This document shows, piece after piece, positions 7,252 through 14,946 of a stretch of DNA of 64,000 nt (position 1 is its first letter; each line of letters starts with the position of its first letter). The position numbers and the translations under genes are program-made. Under the pieces are notes generated by a model, which saw only the letters and a list, made by a program, of their open reading frames with translations, was not told the DNA's origin and made no database searches. The stretch covers positions 5,011,501 through 5,075,500 of the forward strand of contig NZ_CP134050.1 in NCBI RefSeq assembly GCF_031583145.1, in the 5' to 3' direction. Source of the DNA: Brevibacillus brevis. Its GTDB lineage: Bacteria > Bacillota > Bacilli > Brevibacillales > Brevibacillaceae.

Positions 7252-8502
7252 ATGACGTACCATTCTTCCGGCATATCGATCGATGCTGTCCGATTGCTGA
7301 GCCGAATTGAGCAGCTTGGGCAAATAGGACGTGACGGCGAGGACAGGCTGGTCAGGCTGGCAGCATCGGACGCGGACAAGAGCGGCCGTGACGCGCTCGT
7401 CTCCTGGATGAAGGAGGCGGACTTGGAGGTAGCGGTAGATCGAATCGGCAACATTTTTGGCATCTGGCGCGCTTCATCTGCAGAAGATCAAGCGCCCATC
7501 ATGATCGGATCGCACATCGATACGGTCATCGATGCGGGAGTGTACGACGGATGCTATGGTGTGCTCTCCGGGCTCGAGGTCATTCAGTCGTTGCGGTCAG
7601 CGGGCTTTGTCCCTTCTCGTCCGATTGTCGTCGCTGCGTTTACGAATGAAGAAGGGGTGCGCTACACACCCGACATGATGGGGTCGCTGGTGTATGCCGG
7701 CGGGCTGCCAGTTGAGGAAGCATTGGCTTCCGTCGGGACGGATGGCACCGTACTCGGCGAAGAATTGGCGCGGATCGGCTATGCCGGTTCGAAGGAGCCT
7801 GGCTTTTTGAAACCCCATGCCTATGTCGAGCTTCACATTGAACAAGGTCCTGTATTGGAAAAGGCAGGCGTTCAGGTAGGGGCCGTTGAGAACCTCCAGG
7901 GCATTTCGTGGCAGCGGATCACCATAGAAGGGGTCGCAAACCATGCCGGTACCACGCCTATGTCGCTGCGGGCAGATGCCGGATACGCAGCGTCACGCGT
8001 CATTTCCTTCCTGCGGGACCGGGCGGCGAGCTCACCGACACCTACCGTAGCAACGGTCGGTTGCATCAGCTTTGAGCCCAATGCGGTCAATATCATCCCT
8101 TCCCGCGCTGTATTTACCGTTGATCTGCGCGACCCCAACGAGGATCGCTTACAAGCTGAGGAAGCGGCTCTGGCGGACTTTCTCATCGAACTGGCTGCTG
8201 CCGAAAAAGTGACGATCGCCACCGAGCGCATGGCTCGCTTTACACCTGTCACATTCGACAGAGCGATTGTCAAGCTGGTGGAAGCCGCAGCCGAGCAGCG
8301 CGGATTGTCCTCAATGAGGATGACGTCCGGTGCCGGACATGACGCCCAGATGATCGCTCGCATCTGCCCGGCAGCGATGATTTTCGTACCGAGCATCGGG
8401 GGCATCAGCCACAACCCTCGCGAATTCACACCAGAAGCGGATCTGGTTGCCGGAGCGAATGTGCTGCTGGACGTGGTCAGCCAGCTGGCAAGCAAACAGT
8501 AA
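7252..8502 (+). CDS. M20-type hydrolase, allantoate amidohydrolase / N-carbamoyl-amino-acid hydrolase family
   Basis: A two-metal amidohydrolase of 416 residues. The metal ligands of the hydantoinase/carbamoylase branch of M20 are visible: GSHIDTV (H88), GVYDG (D99), TNEEG (E133/E134), ELHIEQGP and the terminal GISHNPREFT. GAGHDAQM is the usual late motif. It could hydrolyse carbamoyl-amino acids, allantoate or a related ureido compound, and the sequence does not decide which. It is second in the operon after dpaL. Together they suggest use of a diaminopropionate-containing or carbamoylated amino acid as nitrogen source. Confidence 0.85.
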   Translation: MTYHSSGISIDAVRLLSRIEQLGQIGRDGEDRLVRLAASDADKSGRDALVSWMKEADLEVAVDRIGNIFGIWRASSAEDQAPIMIGSHIDTVIDAGVYDGCYGVLSGLEVIQSLRSAGFVPSRPIVVAAFTNEEGVRYTPDMMGSLVYAGGLPVEEALASVGTDGTVLGEELARIGYAGSKEPGFLKPHAYVELHIEQGPVLEKAGVQVGAVENLQGISWQRITIEGVANHAGTTPMSLRADAGYAASRVISFLRDRAASSPTPTVATVGCISFEPNAVNIIPSRAVFTVDLRDPNEDRLQAEEAALADFLIELAAAEKVTIATERMARFTPVTFDRAIVKLVEAAAEQRGLSSMRMTSGAGHDAQMIARICPAAMIFVPSIGGISHNPREFTPEADLVAGANVLLDVVSQLASKQ

Positions 8503-8519
8503 AAGTTGGTCGATTTGGC

Positions 8520-8565
8520 AAGCGAGGCAGCCCCTCTCGAAGAGGAAGCTGCCCCGCTTGTTTTT
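8520..8565 (+). terminator. Intrinsic terminator of the dpaL operon
   Basis: AAGCG-A-GGCAGC pairs with GCTGCC-C-CGCTT, followed by five T residues. It overlaps the last codon of the convergent permease gene and has no T tract on the minus strand. Confidence 0.8.
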
Positions 8566-9214
8566 ATTGCTCTTTCACGCTCTTTGCCTGAACGCGGAAC
8601 GTCGCCTTTTTCTCGACCTTCCCGATCAGCATGTCGACCGCGATCACCAGAATCGCAGCCGGGATCGCACCCGCCAGGATCTTCTGGTCATCCGTCGTGG
8701 AAATGCCTCGCATGATCATCTCCCCAAGTCCGCCCGCGCCGACGAACGTCGCGATGGTAGCGGACCCTACGGCCACGACTGCCGCGATACGGATGCCCGC
8801 CAGGATGATCGGCATGGCCAGCGGAAATTTCACCTGGGTCAGCAGCTGCAGCGGCGTCATCCCCATGCCGGCTCCCGCCTCGATCATGCTTTTGTCCACG
8901 TTTTCCAGACCGGCGTACGTATTTTGGACGATCGGCAGCAGGGAGTAGAGCGCGAGCGCGACGATGGCGGTGCTATACCCCAGTCCCAAAAAGATCATGA
9001 TGATCAGCAGCAGGGAAATCGACGGAATGGTCTGGATGATGTTGATGACCGACTGGATCGCCACCGCGATTTTGCGGTTGCGGGTCATCCATACCGCCAG
9101 CGGGATGCCGACCGCGATCGAGATGAGAATGGCGCTCGCGCTCATGTAGAGATGCTCCCCGGTCAGCTCCACGATTTGCCCCCAGTACCTTGTCAGAAAT
9201 TCGATGGCATTCAC
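8564..9214 (-). CDS. Osmoprotectant ABC transporter permease (OpuCD/OpuBD type)
   Basis: A 216-residue inner-membrane permease with five to six hydrophobic segments. The ABC-permease loop with EAGAGMGMTPLQLLTQVKFPLAMP contacts the ATPase. Start MNAIEFLTRYWGQIVELTGEHLYM is typical of the family. It is last in the ATPase-permease-binding protein-permease operon, the order of B. subtilis opuC. Substrates of this family are glycine betaine, choline or carnitine; which one is not readable here. Confidence 0.85.
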   Translation of the reverse strand: MNAIEFLTRYWGQIVELTGEHLYMSASAILISIAVGIPLAVWMTRNRKIAVAIQSVINIIQTIPSISLLLIIMIFLGLGYSTAIVALALYSLLPIVQNTYAGLENVDKSMIEAGAGMGMTPLQLLTQVKFPLAMPIILAGIRIAAVVAVGSATIATFVGAGGLGEMIMRGISTTDDQKILAGAIPAAILVIAVDMLIGKVEKKATFRVQAKSVKEQ

Positions 9215-9236
9215 CGTATCAGCCTCCCTTTCTGCT

Positions 9237-10136
9237 CTATTCTTTGATCAGGCCTTGCTCCTTCAAAAACGTCCGGGCGACTTCTTCCGGATCGCGCTTC
9301 TCGATATCTACCTGATAATTCAACGCCGTCATCGTCGCCGTATCGATCCGGTTCGTCAGCTTGCCGATCAGCTCCGTCAGCTGCGGATGCTGCTTCAGCG
9401 TATCGTTGCGGACGACCGGAGAAGCTCCGTACGGCGGGAAGAACTTCTTGTCGTCCTGAAGCGTGACGAGGTTGTATTCCTTCAGGCGAGAGTCCGTGGA
9501 GTAGGCGAGGACGATATCCACCTCCCCGTTTGCGACCGCCTTGTAGACGAGTCCGATGTCCATGGGCGTCGTTTTGCCAAAGGAGAAGCCGTACGCCTGC
9601 TTGAAGGCTTCGTACCCGTCATTCGGCCGCTCCAGCCAGCCGGAATCGGTGCCCAGGTGCAGCTGGTCCGCCACTTTCGCCAGGTCGGAGATTTTTTGCA
9701 GATGATATTTCTCCGCCACTTCCTTGCGTACCGTAAAAATGTACGTATTATCAAAGCCGTAAGACGGGAACCATTCCTGGTCAAACTTTTCGGCCACGCC
9801 CTTTTTCACCAGCTCAAAGGCTTCCTTGGGGTCCTTGCTGAATTCCTTCAGTCCTAGACTGCTCGTCAGATCCGTACCGACGTAGCGCACCGCGGAGATT
9901 TGAATGTCGCCGCTCTCCATCGCCTTGAGCACGACAGGCGTCGCCCCCAGCCCCCCCACCAGCTGTGTCTTGAGGTCGGAATTGCCTTCGATCACCTGCT
10001 TTAGCATCTGGGCCAAAATCGTCTGCTCCGTCGTCGGCTGATGCCCGATCTTGACGACATCACCCGAGCCGCAGCCAGCTGCGATGACGACCGCGAACAC
10101 CGCCATGACCAGCACACGCATCCATCTGATTTTCAT
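9237..10136 (-). CDS. Osmoprotectant-binding lipoprotein (OpuCC type)
   Basis: A substrate-binding protein of 299 residues anchored to the outer face of the membrane. The signal peptide ends in a lipobox VIAAGC. The mature part has the OpuAC/QAT fold features, with WFPSYGFDNTYIFTVRKE, LGTDSGWLERPNDGY and VLAYSTDSRL. The open frame starts at 10160, but the ATG at 10136 follows AAGGGGGAAATCGAG and gives a proper signal sequence. It lies between the two permease genes. Confidence 0.87.
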   Translation of the reverse strand: MKIRWMRVLVMAVFAVVIAAGCGSGDVVKIGHQPTTEQTILAQMLKQVIEGNSDLKTQLVGGLGATPVVLKAMESGDIQISAVRYVGTDLTSSLGLKEFSKDPKEAFELVKKGVAEKFDQEWFPSYGFDNTYIFTVRKEVAEKYHLQKISDLAKVADQLHLGTDSGWLERPNDGYEAFKQAYGFSFGKTTPMDIGLVYKAVANGEVDIVLAYSTDSRLKEYNLVTLQDDKKFFPPYGASPVVRNDTLKQHPQLTELIGKLTNRIDTATMTALNYQVDIEKRDPEEVARTFLKEQGLIKE

Positions 10137-10163
10137 CTCGATTTCCCCCTTGGTCCGCACGCT

Positions 10164-10796
10164 CTATCTCAGCCCTTTCGGCGTGCATATCGCTTGAATT
10201 TTCCGTGTGACAAAGTCGGCAATCGTCGCCAGCATTGCGGTTGCAAGCGCTCCTGCGAGCAGCATGCTGTCGTTTGCAACCCCAAGTCCGGTAAACACCA
10301 GATAGCCGAGTCCTCCTCCGATCACTGCAGCGAGCGTCGCCCAGCTGATGGTATAGATCGTCGCCGTCCGAAAGCCTCCCAAAATAATCGAGAGGGCAAG
10401 CGGCAGCTCGACCTTGAATAAAATTTGCCAGCCGGTCATCCCCATTCCTCTCGCCGCTTCTTTCAGGGCCGGGTCCACCTCCCTGATTCCCGTATACGTA
10501 TTGCGCAGCATGGGCAGCAGCGAGTAGAGGAACAAAGCTGCAATGGCGGGCACCGCGCCGATCCCCAAAAGCGGAATCATCAGACCGAGCAGAGCCAGGC
10601 TGGGGATCGTCTGCAAAATATTGACAAAGCCGATGACATACCGGTTGATTTTTTCCGTCCGGGTCAATAGGATACCGAGCGGAACCGCAATCAAAAAGCC
10701 GGCCGCCACCGCGAGTACGGAAATGTACGTATGCTGCCAGAGCAAGGACAGAAGCTGCTCCCTTCTTTCACTTACAAACTGAATAAACTCGTTCAT
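10164..10796 (-). CDS. Osmoprotectant ABC transporter permease (OpuCB/OpuBB type)
   Basis: A 210-residue permease paralogous to the last gene of the operon (shared ILQTIPSLALLGL and YSLLPMLRNTYTG blocks, and EAARGMGMTGWQILFKVELPLA as coupling loop). Its ATG overlaps the TGA of the ATPase gene (ATGA, four bases), a mark of translational coupling. The two different permeases probably form a heterodimer. Confidence 0.85.
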   Translation of the reverse strand: MNEFIQFVSERREQLLSLLWQHTYISVLAVAAGFLIAVPLGILLTRTEKINRYVIGFVNILQTIPSLALLGLMIPLLGIGAVPAIAALFLYSLLPMLRNTYTGIREVDPALKEAARGMGMTGWQILFKVELPLALSIILGGFRTATIYTISWATLAAVIGGGLGYLVFTGLGVANDSMLLAGALATAMLATIADFVTRKIQAICTPKGLR

Positions 10797-11605
10797 ACGC
10801 CGCTCACTCCCTGGTTCGGAAGCGCACTGCCGGGAAAGCGCCGTTTCTTGGGCGATGCCGCATGCAGCTCCTGTACGCGGCGAAGCCGTCTGACCCCAAT
10901 GAAGTCGATGACGAACTGGTTGGCCGGACGCTGCAGCAGCCTTTCCGGCGTGTCGAGCTGTACGACCGCGCCATCGTTCATCAGGCAGATGCGATCCGCG
11001 ATCTTGATCGCTTCGTCCATGTCGTGCGTCACAAATACGATTGTCTTGCGGATCTCCTTTTGCAGCCGAACGAACTCATCCTGCAGCTGCTCCCGGCTGA
11101 TCGGGTCCAACGCGCTGAACGGCTCATCCATCAAAATGATCGGCGGGTCTGCGGCCATCGCGCGAATGACACCCACTCGCTGCTGCTGTCCCCCGCTCAG
11201 CTCCGACGGGTAGCGGTTTTTGAACACCTTGGGATCCAGCCCCACCATATCCAGCAGTTCGTCGACCTTCTTTTCGTAGCTCGCGCGGTCCATCTTTTTC
11301 AGCTTGGGTACCAGCGCGACGTTTTGCCCGATCGTCATGTGCGGAAACAGCGCGATCTGCTGAATGACATACCCGATGCTGCGCCTCAGTTCCACGGGAT
11401 CCGCCAGGGAAATGTCCTGCCCGTCGATTTCAATCCTCCCTGAGGTAGGCTCGATCAGACGGTTGATCATTTTCATGGTCGTCGTCTTCCCGCAGCCGCT
11501 CGGCCCGATCAGGACGAACAGCTCGCCGGGCTGGATCTGCAAATCGAGATTCCGGATGATCGGCACCTCATTGATCGTCTTTTCTACGTGGTGAAAGGAA
11601 ATCAT
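10793..11605 (-). CDS. Osmoprotectant ABC transporter ATPase (OpuCA/OpuBA type) without CBS domains
   Basis: A 270-residue ATPase: Walker A GPSGCGKT (34-41), signature LSGGQQQR (136-143), Walker B IILMDE (156-161). The frame is open to 11689, but the ATG at 11605 has AAGGAG nine bases upstream and starts the usual MISFHHVEK. OpuCA proteins are normally 380-400 residues with two C-terminal CBS domains that sense ionic strength or c-di-AMP. Here the protein ends after a short basic tail and has no CBS domain. It is the first gene of the operon and is preceded by a c-di-AMP riboswitch. Confidence 0.88.
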   Translation of the reverse strand: MISFHHVEKTINEVPIIRNLDLQIQPGELFVLIGPSGCGKTTTMKMINRLIEPTSGRIEIDGQDISLADPVELRRSIGYVIQQIALFPHMTIGQNVALVPKLKKMDRASYEKKVDELLDMVGLDPKVFKNRYPSELSGGQQQRVGVIRAMAADPPIILMDEPFSALDPISREQLQDEFVRLQKEIRKTIVFVTHDMDEAIKIADRICLMNDGAVVQLDTPERLLQRPANQFVIDFIGVRRLRRVQELHAASPKKRRFPGSALPNQGVSGV

Positions 11606-11830
11606 ACACACCCGCTCCTTCCCGAAAGTGGTTTTATGGAAAGAAAAAAGCCGACACACCGCTGCTGCCGGGAGGGCCCTTCCCGACAAAAGCAGATGAG
11701 TCGACTACTCTCTCACATACAACAGATGACCAAACAAGCTTGACGGCTGCCAGGCCCATGCCGCGGGATGCTGCATCAGCCGTTTGCACTCCATGCAAGC
11801 GGAAAAAAGGATCTTGTATGCTTGTTCTGC

Positions 11831-11945
11831 TTTAGCCGACGAGGTTAGCTGACGGGTAGGATGGCAGTTTGCATCCCTTCTGCTTGCACAGAATTAACCC
11901 CAAAAATGGTTCCCCCGCTTTCGTCCGAGACGAAACTAGGCCCGT
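11831..11945 (-). promoter_or_regulatory. c-di-AMP riboswitch (ydaO/yuaA leader)
   Basis: On the minus strand the conserved parts of the ydaO aptamer appear in order: GGCCTAG, a hairpin TTTCGTC/GACGAAA, GCGGGGGAACC, TTTGGGGTTAATTC, a hairpin GGATG/CATCC, then ACCCGTCAGCTAACCTCG and GGCT closing the P1 stem. The aptamer lies about 230 bases before the osmolyte transporter ATPase and on its strand. In known examples c-di-AMP binding turns expression off. The expression platform is not clear: a six-T run at 11649-11644 (minus strand) after GC-rich hairpins is the best terminator candidate. Confidence 0.9.
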
Positions 11946-12163
11946 TATGAAATTGTTAACATAACAAGGTAACAATAAAAGGTTACCATAATGCACCTGT
12001 ACACTCAATTTCGAAAATTCGACGTATTCTCGTCTCTCGGATTGTCAGAGTCAGTTAACCGTAATCACCATCCCGATGCTCCTGTATTCGGCTCGTTCCT
12101 TTTTTATCCATACCCGTTGTGCAGCGATCCGGTAAACAAATGCTCCATTTTGCATACATTTAT
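11946..12163. other. Non-coding region upstream of the riboswitch
   Basis: This is the right part of the 673-base gap between the transporter ATPase and glutaminase genes. It should hold the promoter of the riboswitch transcript. I see AT-rich sequence with a palindrome GTTAAC (11955-11960) and an inverted repeat GGTAAC (11968) / GTTACC (11982), possibly an operator, but no confident -35/-10 pair. A 71-codon frame at 11991-12206 has no ribosome-binding site and runs into a terminator, so I do not call it a gene. Confidence 0.4.
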
Positions 12164-12164
12164 G

Positions 12165-12215
12165 AAAAAATGGTTGTCCCCGCGGTTATGGAAACCGGAT
12201 CGGTGACAACCATTT
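12165..12215 (-). terminator. Intrinsic terminator of the glutaminase operon
   Basis: AAATGGTTGTC (12168-12178) and GACAACCATTT (12205-12215) form an 11-bp stem, with a small inner GGTT/AACC hairpin. On the minus strand it ends in a run of T residues. It lies 64 bases after the glutaminase stop. Confidence 0.85.
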
Positions 12216-12278
12216 GTCTCTACGTTACACATTGGCATGCGGCTAGTGGCGGTTCAAGAATCACCCGGAGCAGCGTCC

Positions 12279-13238
12279 TCAGGGGATGATCCGCCGCTCT
12301 TCCCTTTCCGAAAACAGATGCAATCCAAATGTCTTGGACAAATCCTCCAACACCCTGATTCCAGCCACACTGTTTCCTTTGTCATCGATCGCGGGACCAA
12401 TGACCCCGATGCCCATGCGGTTCGGCACCACGGCCATGATTCCGCCGCTGACGCCGCTTTTGGCGGGAATGCCCACATGGATGGCAAATTCACCGGAAGC
12501 ATTATACATGCCGGATGTCACCATAATCGTCAGGAGAATCTGTACCAAGCAAGGATCAATCTGCAGGGAATCGCTTCCCTCCATACGCCCCCAATTGGCC
12601 AGATACAACCCGATTTTCGCCAGATCGCTGCACCGTACCTCGATGGAACAAAGTCGAAAGTACAGATCGAGCGCCTCTTCTACATCGCTTTCAATAATGC
12701 CGGTGCTTTTCATAAAGTAAGCGAGTGCGCGGTTTCGATCTCCTGTCGCCTTCTCCGATTGGTACGTCTGTTCACTCAGGGAAATGCCGTTGTTCCCGGT
12801 CATCATTCGAATCAACCCGCACACGCGCTGAAATCGCTCTTCTACATTCCTGCCGGAAATCATGGAGGCAACGGCGATCGCTCCGGCGTTTATCATTGGG
12901 TTTAGAGGCTTGTGATGGTTCATTGTTTCCAATTTGATGATCGAGTTGAACGGGTCTCCACTCGGTTCCATGCCGACCTTGGCAAATACCTTCTCAGGTC
13001 CATGGTCCAACAGGGCAACCAGCAGGCTGATCACTTTCGAGATGCTTTGCAAGGTAAACGTCGTATCGCAATCTCCCACGGAAGCGATGCCCGTGTCCTT
13101 TGCGGCGACTGTAAGGCCAAGGGCGGCGGGATTCGCGCGTCGCAGCTCCGGAATATAATCGGCGACCTTACCCATTGCCGTGTACTTGCGGTTTTCATCC
13201 AGGATGCGCTGAAGCGTCTGTTTGTCTGCTTGTCTCAT
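12279..13238 (-). CDS. glsA: Glutaminase (serine-dependent, GlsA family)
   Basis: A 319-residue cytoplasmic glutaminase that hydrolyses glutamine to glutamate and ammonia. It belongs to the beta-lactamase-like family: the catalytic S-x-x-K is at S65-K68 in LQSISKVIS. NPMINAGAI, SGMYNASGEFA and GIPAKSGVSGGI are the other family blocks. Length is close to B. subtilis YbgJ/YlaM (about 310-327). It starts 27 bases after the ThDP enzyme stop behind GGAAGG, as the third gene of the operon with aldehyde dehydrogenase. Confidence 0.92.
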   Translation of the reverse strand: MRQADKQTLQRILDENRKYTAMGKVADYIPELRRANPAALGLTVAAKDTGIASVGDCDTTFTLQSISKVISLLVALLDHGPEKVFAKVGMEPSGDPFNSIIKLETMNHHKPLNPMINAGAIAVASMISGRNVEERFQRVCGLIRMMTGNNGISLSEQTYQSEKATGDRNRALAYFMKSTGIIESDVEEALDLYFRLCSIEVRCSDLAKIGLYLANWGRMEGSDSLQIDPCLVQILLTIMVTSGMYNASGEFAIHVGIPAKSGVSGGIMAVVPNRMGIGVIGPAIDDKGNSVAGIRVLEDLSKTFGLHLFSEREERRIIP

Positions 13239-13265
13239 TTCTGCTTTTTCCTTCCGCCGGCTTCC

Positions 13266-14924
13266 CTACAGCCTGCAAACCATCTTCCCCAAGTGCTGGC
13301 TCAGCTTCAGGTTTTCCTCGGCATCCACGGGAATTTCCACGAGAACGATCTCTTTCATGCTCAGCGCTTTTTGCAGGGCCGCCTCCAGCTCCGTGACGTG
13401 GTTGACACGTATGCCGGTGATGCCAAAGCTTTCGGCGAAACGGACGAAATCCGGGTTCGCAAATTCTACCCCGTAGCTTGCGTCAAAACGATTTTTCAGC
13501 TTCCAATCAATCAACCCGTACTTTGAGTCATTCAGGAGAAGGATGGTGAATGCGACGCCCAGACGTTTGGCTGTCTCCACTTCCACTCCATTCATCAGGA
13601 AACCGCCGTCACCCGTAATGCAGATGACCGGATCGTCGGGACAGGCCAGCTTCGCGCCGATCGCTCCCGGTACGGCGATCCCCATGGTGGCAAAGCCATT
13701 CGAGATGACTACGCGGTTCGGGAGCTTGGGCTGGTAATTCCTTGCGATCCAAAGCTTATGGGCGCCTACATCGGATATCACAATGGTGTTGTCTGTGGCG
13801 ATTTTGGCGACCTCATCCAGAATGGTCTTTGGCTTGATCCTTGCTCCCCCGCTGGCCGAAGGGGATGCTTCCTCTTTATGGATGTGTGTCAGCTCCTGCA
13901 CGAGTTTTTGGTGAAGCTCGCCGCCAGGCATCCACTCTTTTGTTCCTTTGAGATGTGCCGTCAGATATGTCAAAGCGGCTGGGATATCTCCGACCAACTC
14001 GGCCGCGACCGGGTAATGCTCGTCTACCTCGGCGGGCAGCGTATCGATGTGGATGATCGGCTTGGGGTTGTTTTCATTCCAGTACATGGGCAAGTATTCC
14101 ACAAAATCGTAGCCGATCGCGAGGATCAAATCCGCCTCATGAAGCCCGCACAGGACATAATCCTTCATTTGCAGCCCGACCGTGTACATGTTCAAAGGAT
14201 GGTCGGGGGGCAACACTCCTTTTGCCATAAATGTATGAGTGACGGGAGCCTTCAACGCCTCGGCAAAAGCCTGCAATTCCTTGGATGCCTTTCGCCTTAG
14301 CACGCCATTGCCCGCAATGATGAACGGCTTTTGGCTTTTCTCGATCAGCTCCAACGCCTTTTTCATGCTCGTCTCACAGGGAACTGACACTGGCAGCGGC
14401 GTTTTCGGAAGCACTTTCGCCTCGATGTCGTCTGCTGCCATATCTTCAGGCAGCTCGATGTGTACGGCTCCCGGTTTCTCCAATTCCGCCAGCTTAAAAG
14501 CTTTCCGCACAATTTCCGGGATCGTCTGCGGCCGCTTGATCTGGATCGACCATTTCGTTACCGGCTCAAACATGGCGACTACGTCAATGTATTGGTGCGA
14601 TTCTTTGTGCATCCGCTCCAACCCGGCTTGTCCGGTAATGGCAACCACGGGGGCATGGTCCAGGTTGGCGTCGCCTATGCCAGTCAGCAAATTGGTTGCC
14701 CCCGGCCCCAAGGTCGCCAGGCAAACACCGGCCTTCCCTGTCAATCTGCCGTAAACGTCTGCCATGAAGGCCGCCCCTTGCTCATGCCTGACTGCCACAA
14801 ACTGAATTTGGTCAGAGGAAGCCAACGAATGGACCAGATCGATATTTTCTTCTCCAGGAATGCCAAAAATGTACTGTACACCTTCATTCTCCAGGCACTT
14901 GACCATCAAATCCGTAGCTTTCAT
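13266..14924 (-). CDS. ThDP-dependent acetolactate synthase-like enzyme
   Basis: A 552-residue ThDP enzyme of the acetohydroxyacid synthase/2-oxoacid decarboxylase superfamily. The N-terminal catalytic Glu is E48 in the AVRHEQGAAFMADVYGR block. GPGATNLLTG and the C-terminal ThDP/Mg motif GDGGFLMNGVE ... LLNDSKYG follow. It resembles catabolic, single-subunit AlsS-type proteins, and no ilvN or alsD gene is near. The neighbours are an aldehyde dehydrogenase (22 bases upstream) and glutaminase, which fits a decarboxylase acting with an aldehyde oxidiser as well as it fits an acetolactate synthase. Confidence 0.8.
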   Translation of the reverse strand: MKATDLMVKCLENEGVQYIFGIPGEENIDLVHSLASSDQIQFVAVRHEQGAAFMADVYGRLTGKAGVCLATLGPGATNLLTGIGDANLDHAPVVAITGQAGLERMHKESHQYIDVVAMFEPVTKWSIQIKRPQTIPEIVRKAFKLAELEKPGAVHIELPEDMAADDIEAKVLPKTPLPVSVPCETSMKKALELIEKSQKPFIIAGNGVLRRKASKELQAFAEALKAPVTHTFMAKGVLPPDHPLNMYTVGLQMKDYVLCGLHEADLILAIGYDFVEYLPMYWNENNPKPIIHIDTLPAEVDEHYPVAAELVGDIPAALTYLTAHLKGTKEWMPGGELHQKLVQELTHIHKEEASPSASGGARIKPKTILDEVAKIATDNTIVISDVGAHKLWIARNYQPKLPNRVVISNGFATMGIAVPGAIGAKLACPDDPVICITGDGGFLMNGVEVETAKRLGVAFTILLLNDSKYGLIDWKLKNRFDASYGVEFANPDFVRFAESFGITGIRVNHVTELEAALQKALSMKEIVLVEIPVDAEENLKLSQHLGKMVCRL

Positions 14925-14946
14925 CCTGTCACCCCCAAGAATGGAT

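Noticed and set aside
12000-12022. AATTTCGAAAATTC as a CodY box upstream of the riboswitch
   Set aside because: It lacks the central W-G and has too many mismatches to the 15-base consensus.
11991-12206. 71-codon open frame in the gap between the transporter and glutaminase
   Set aside because: It has no ribosome-binding site, no recognisable motif, and its end lies inside the glutaminase terminator hairpin.
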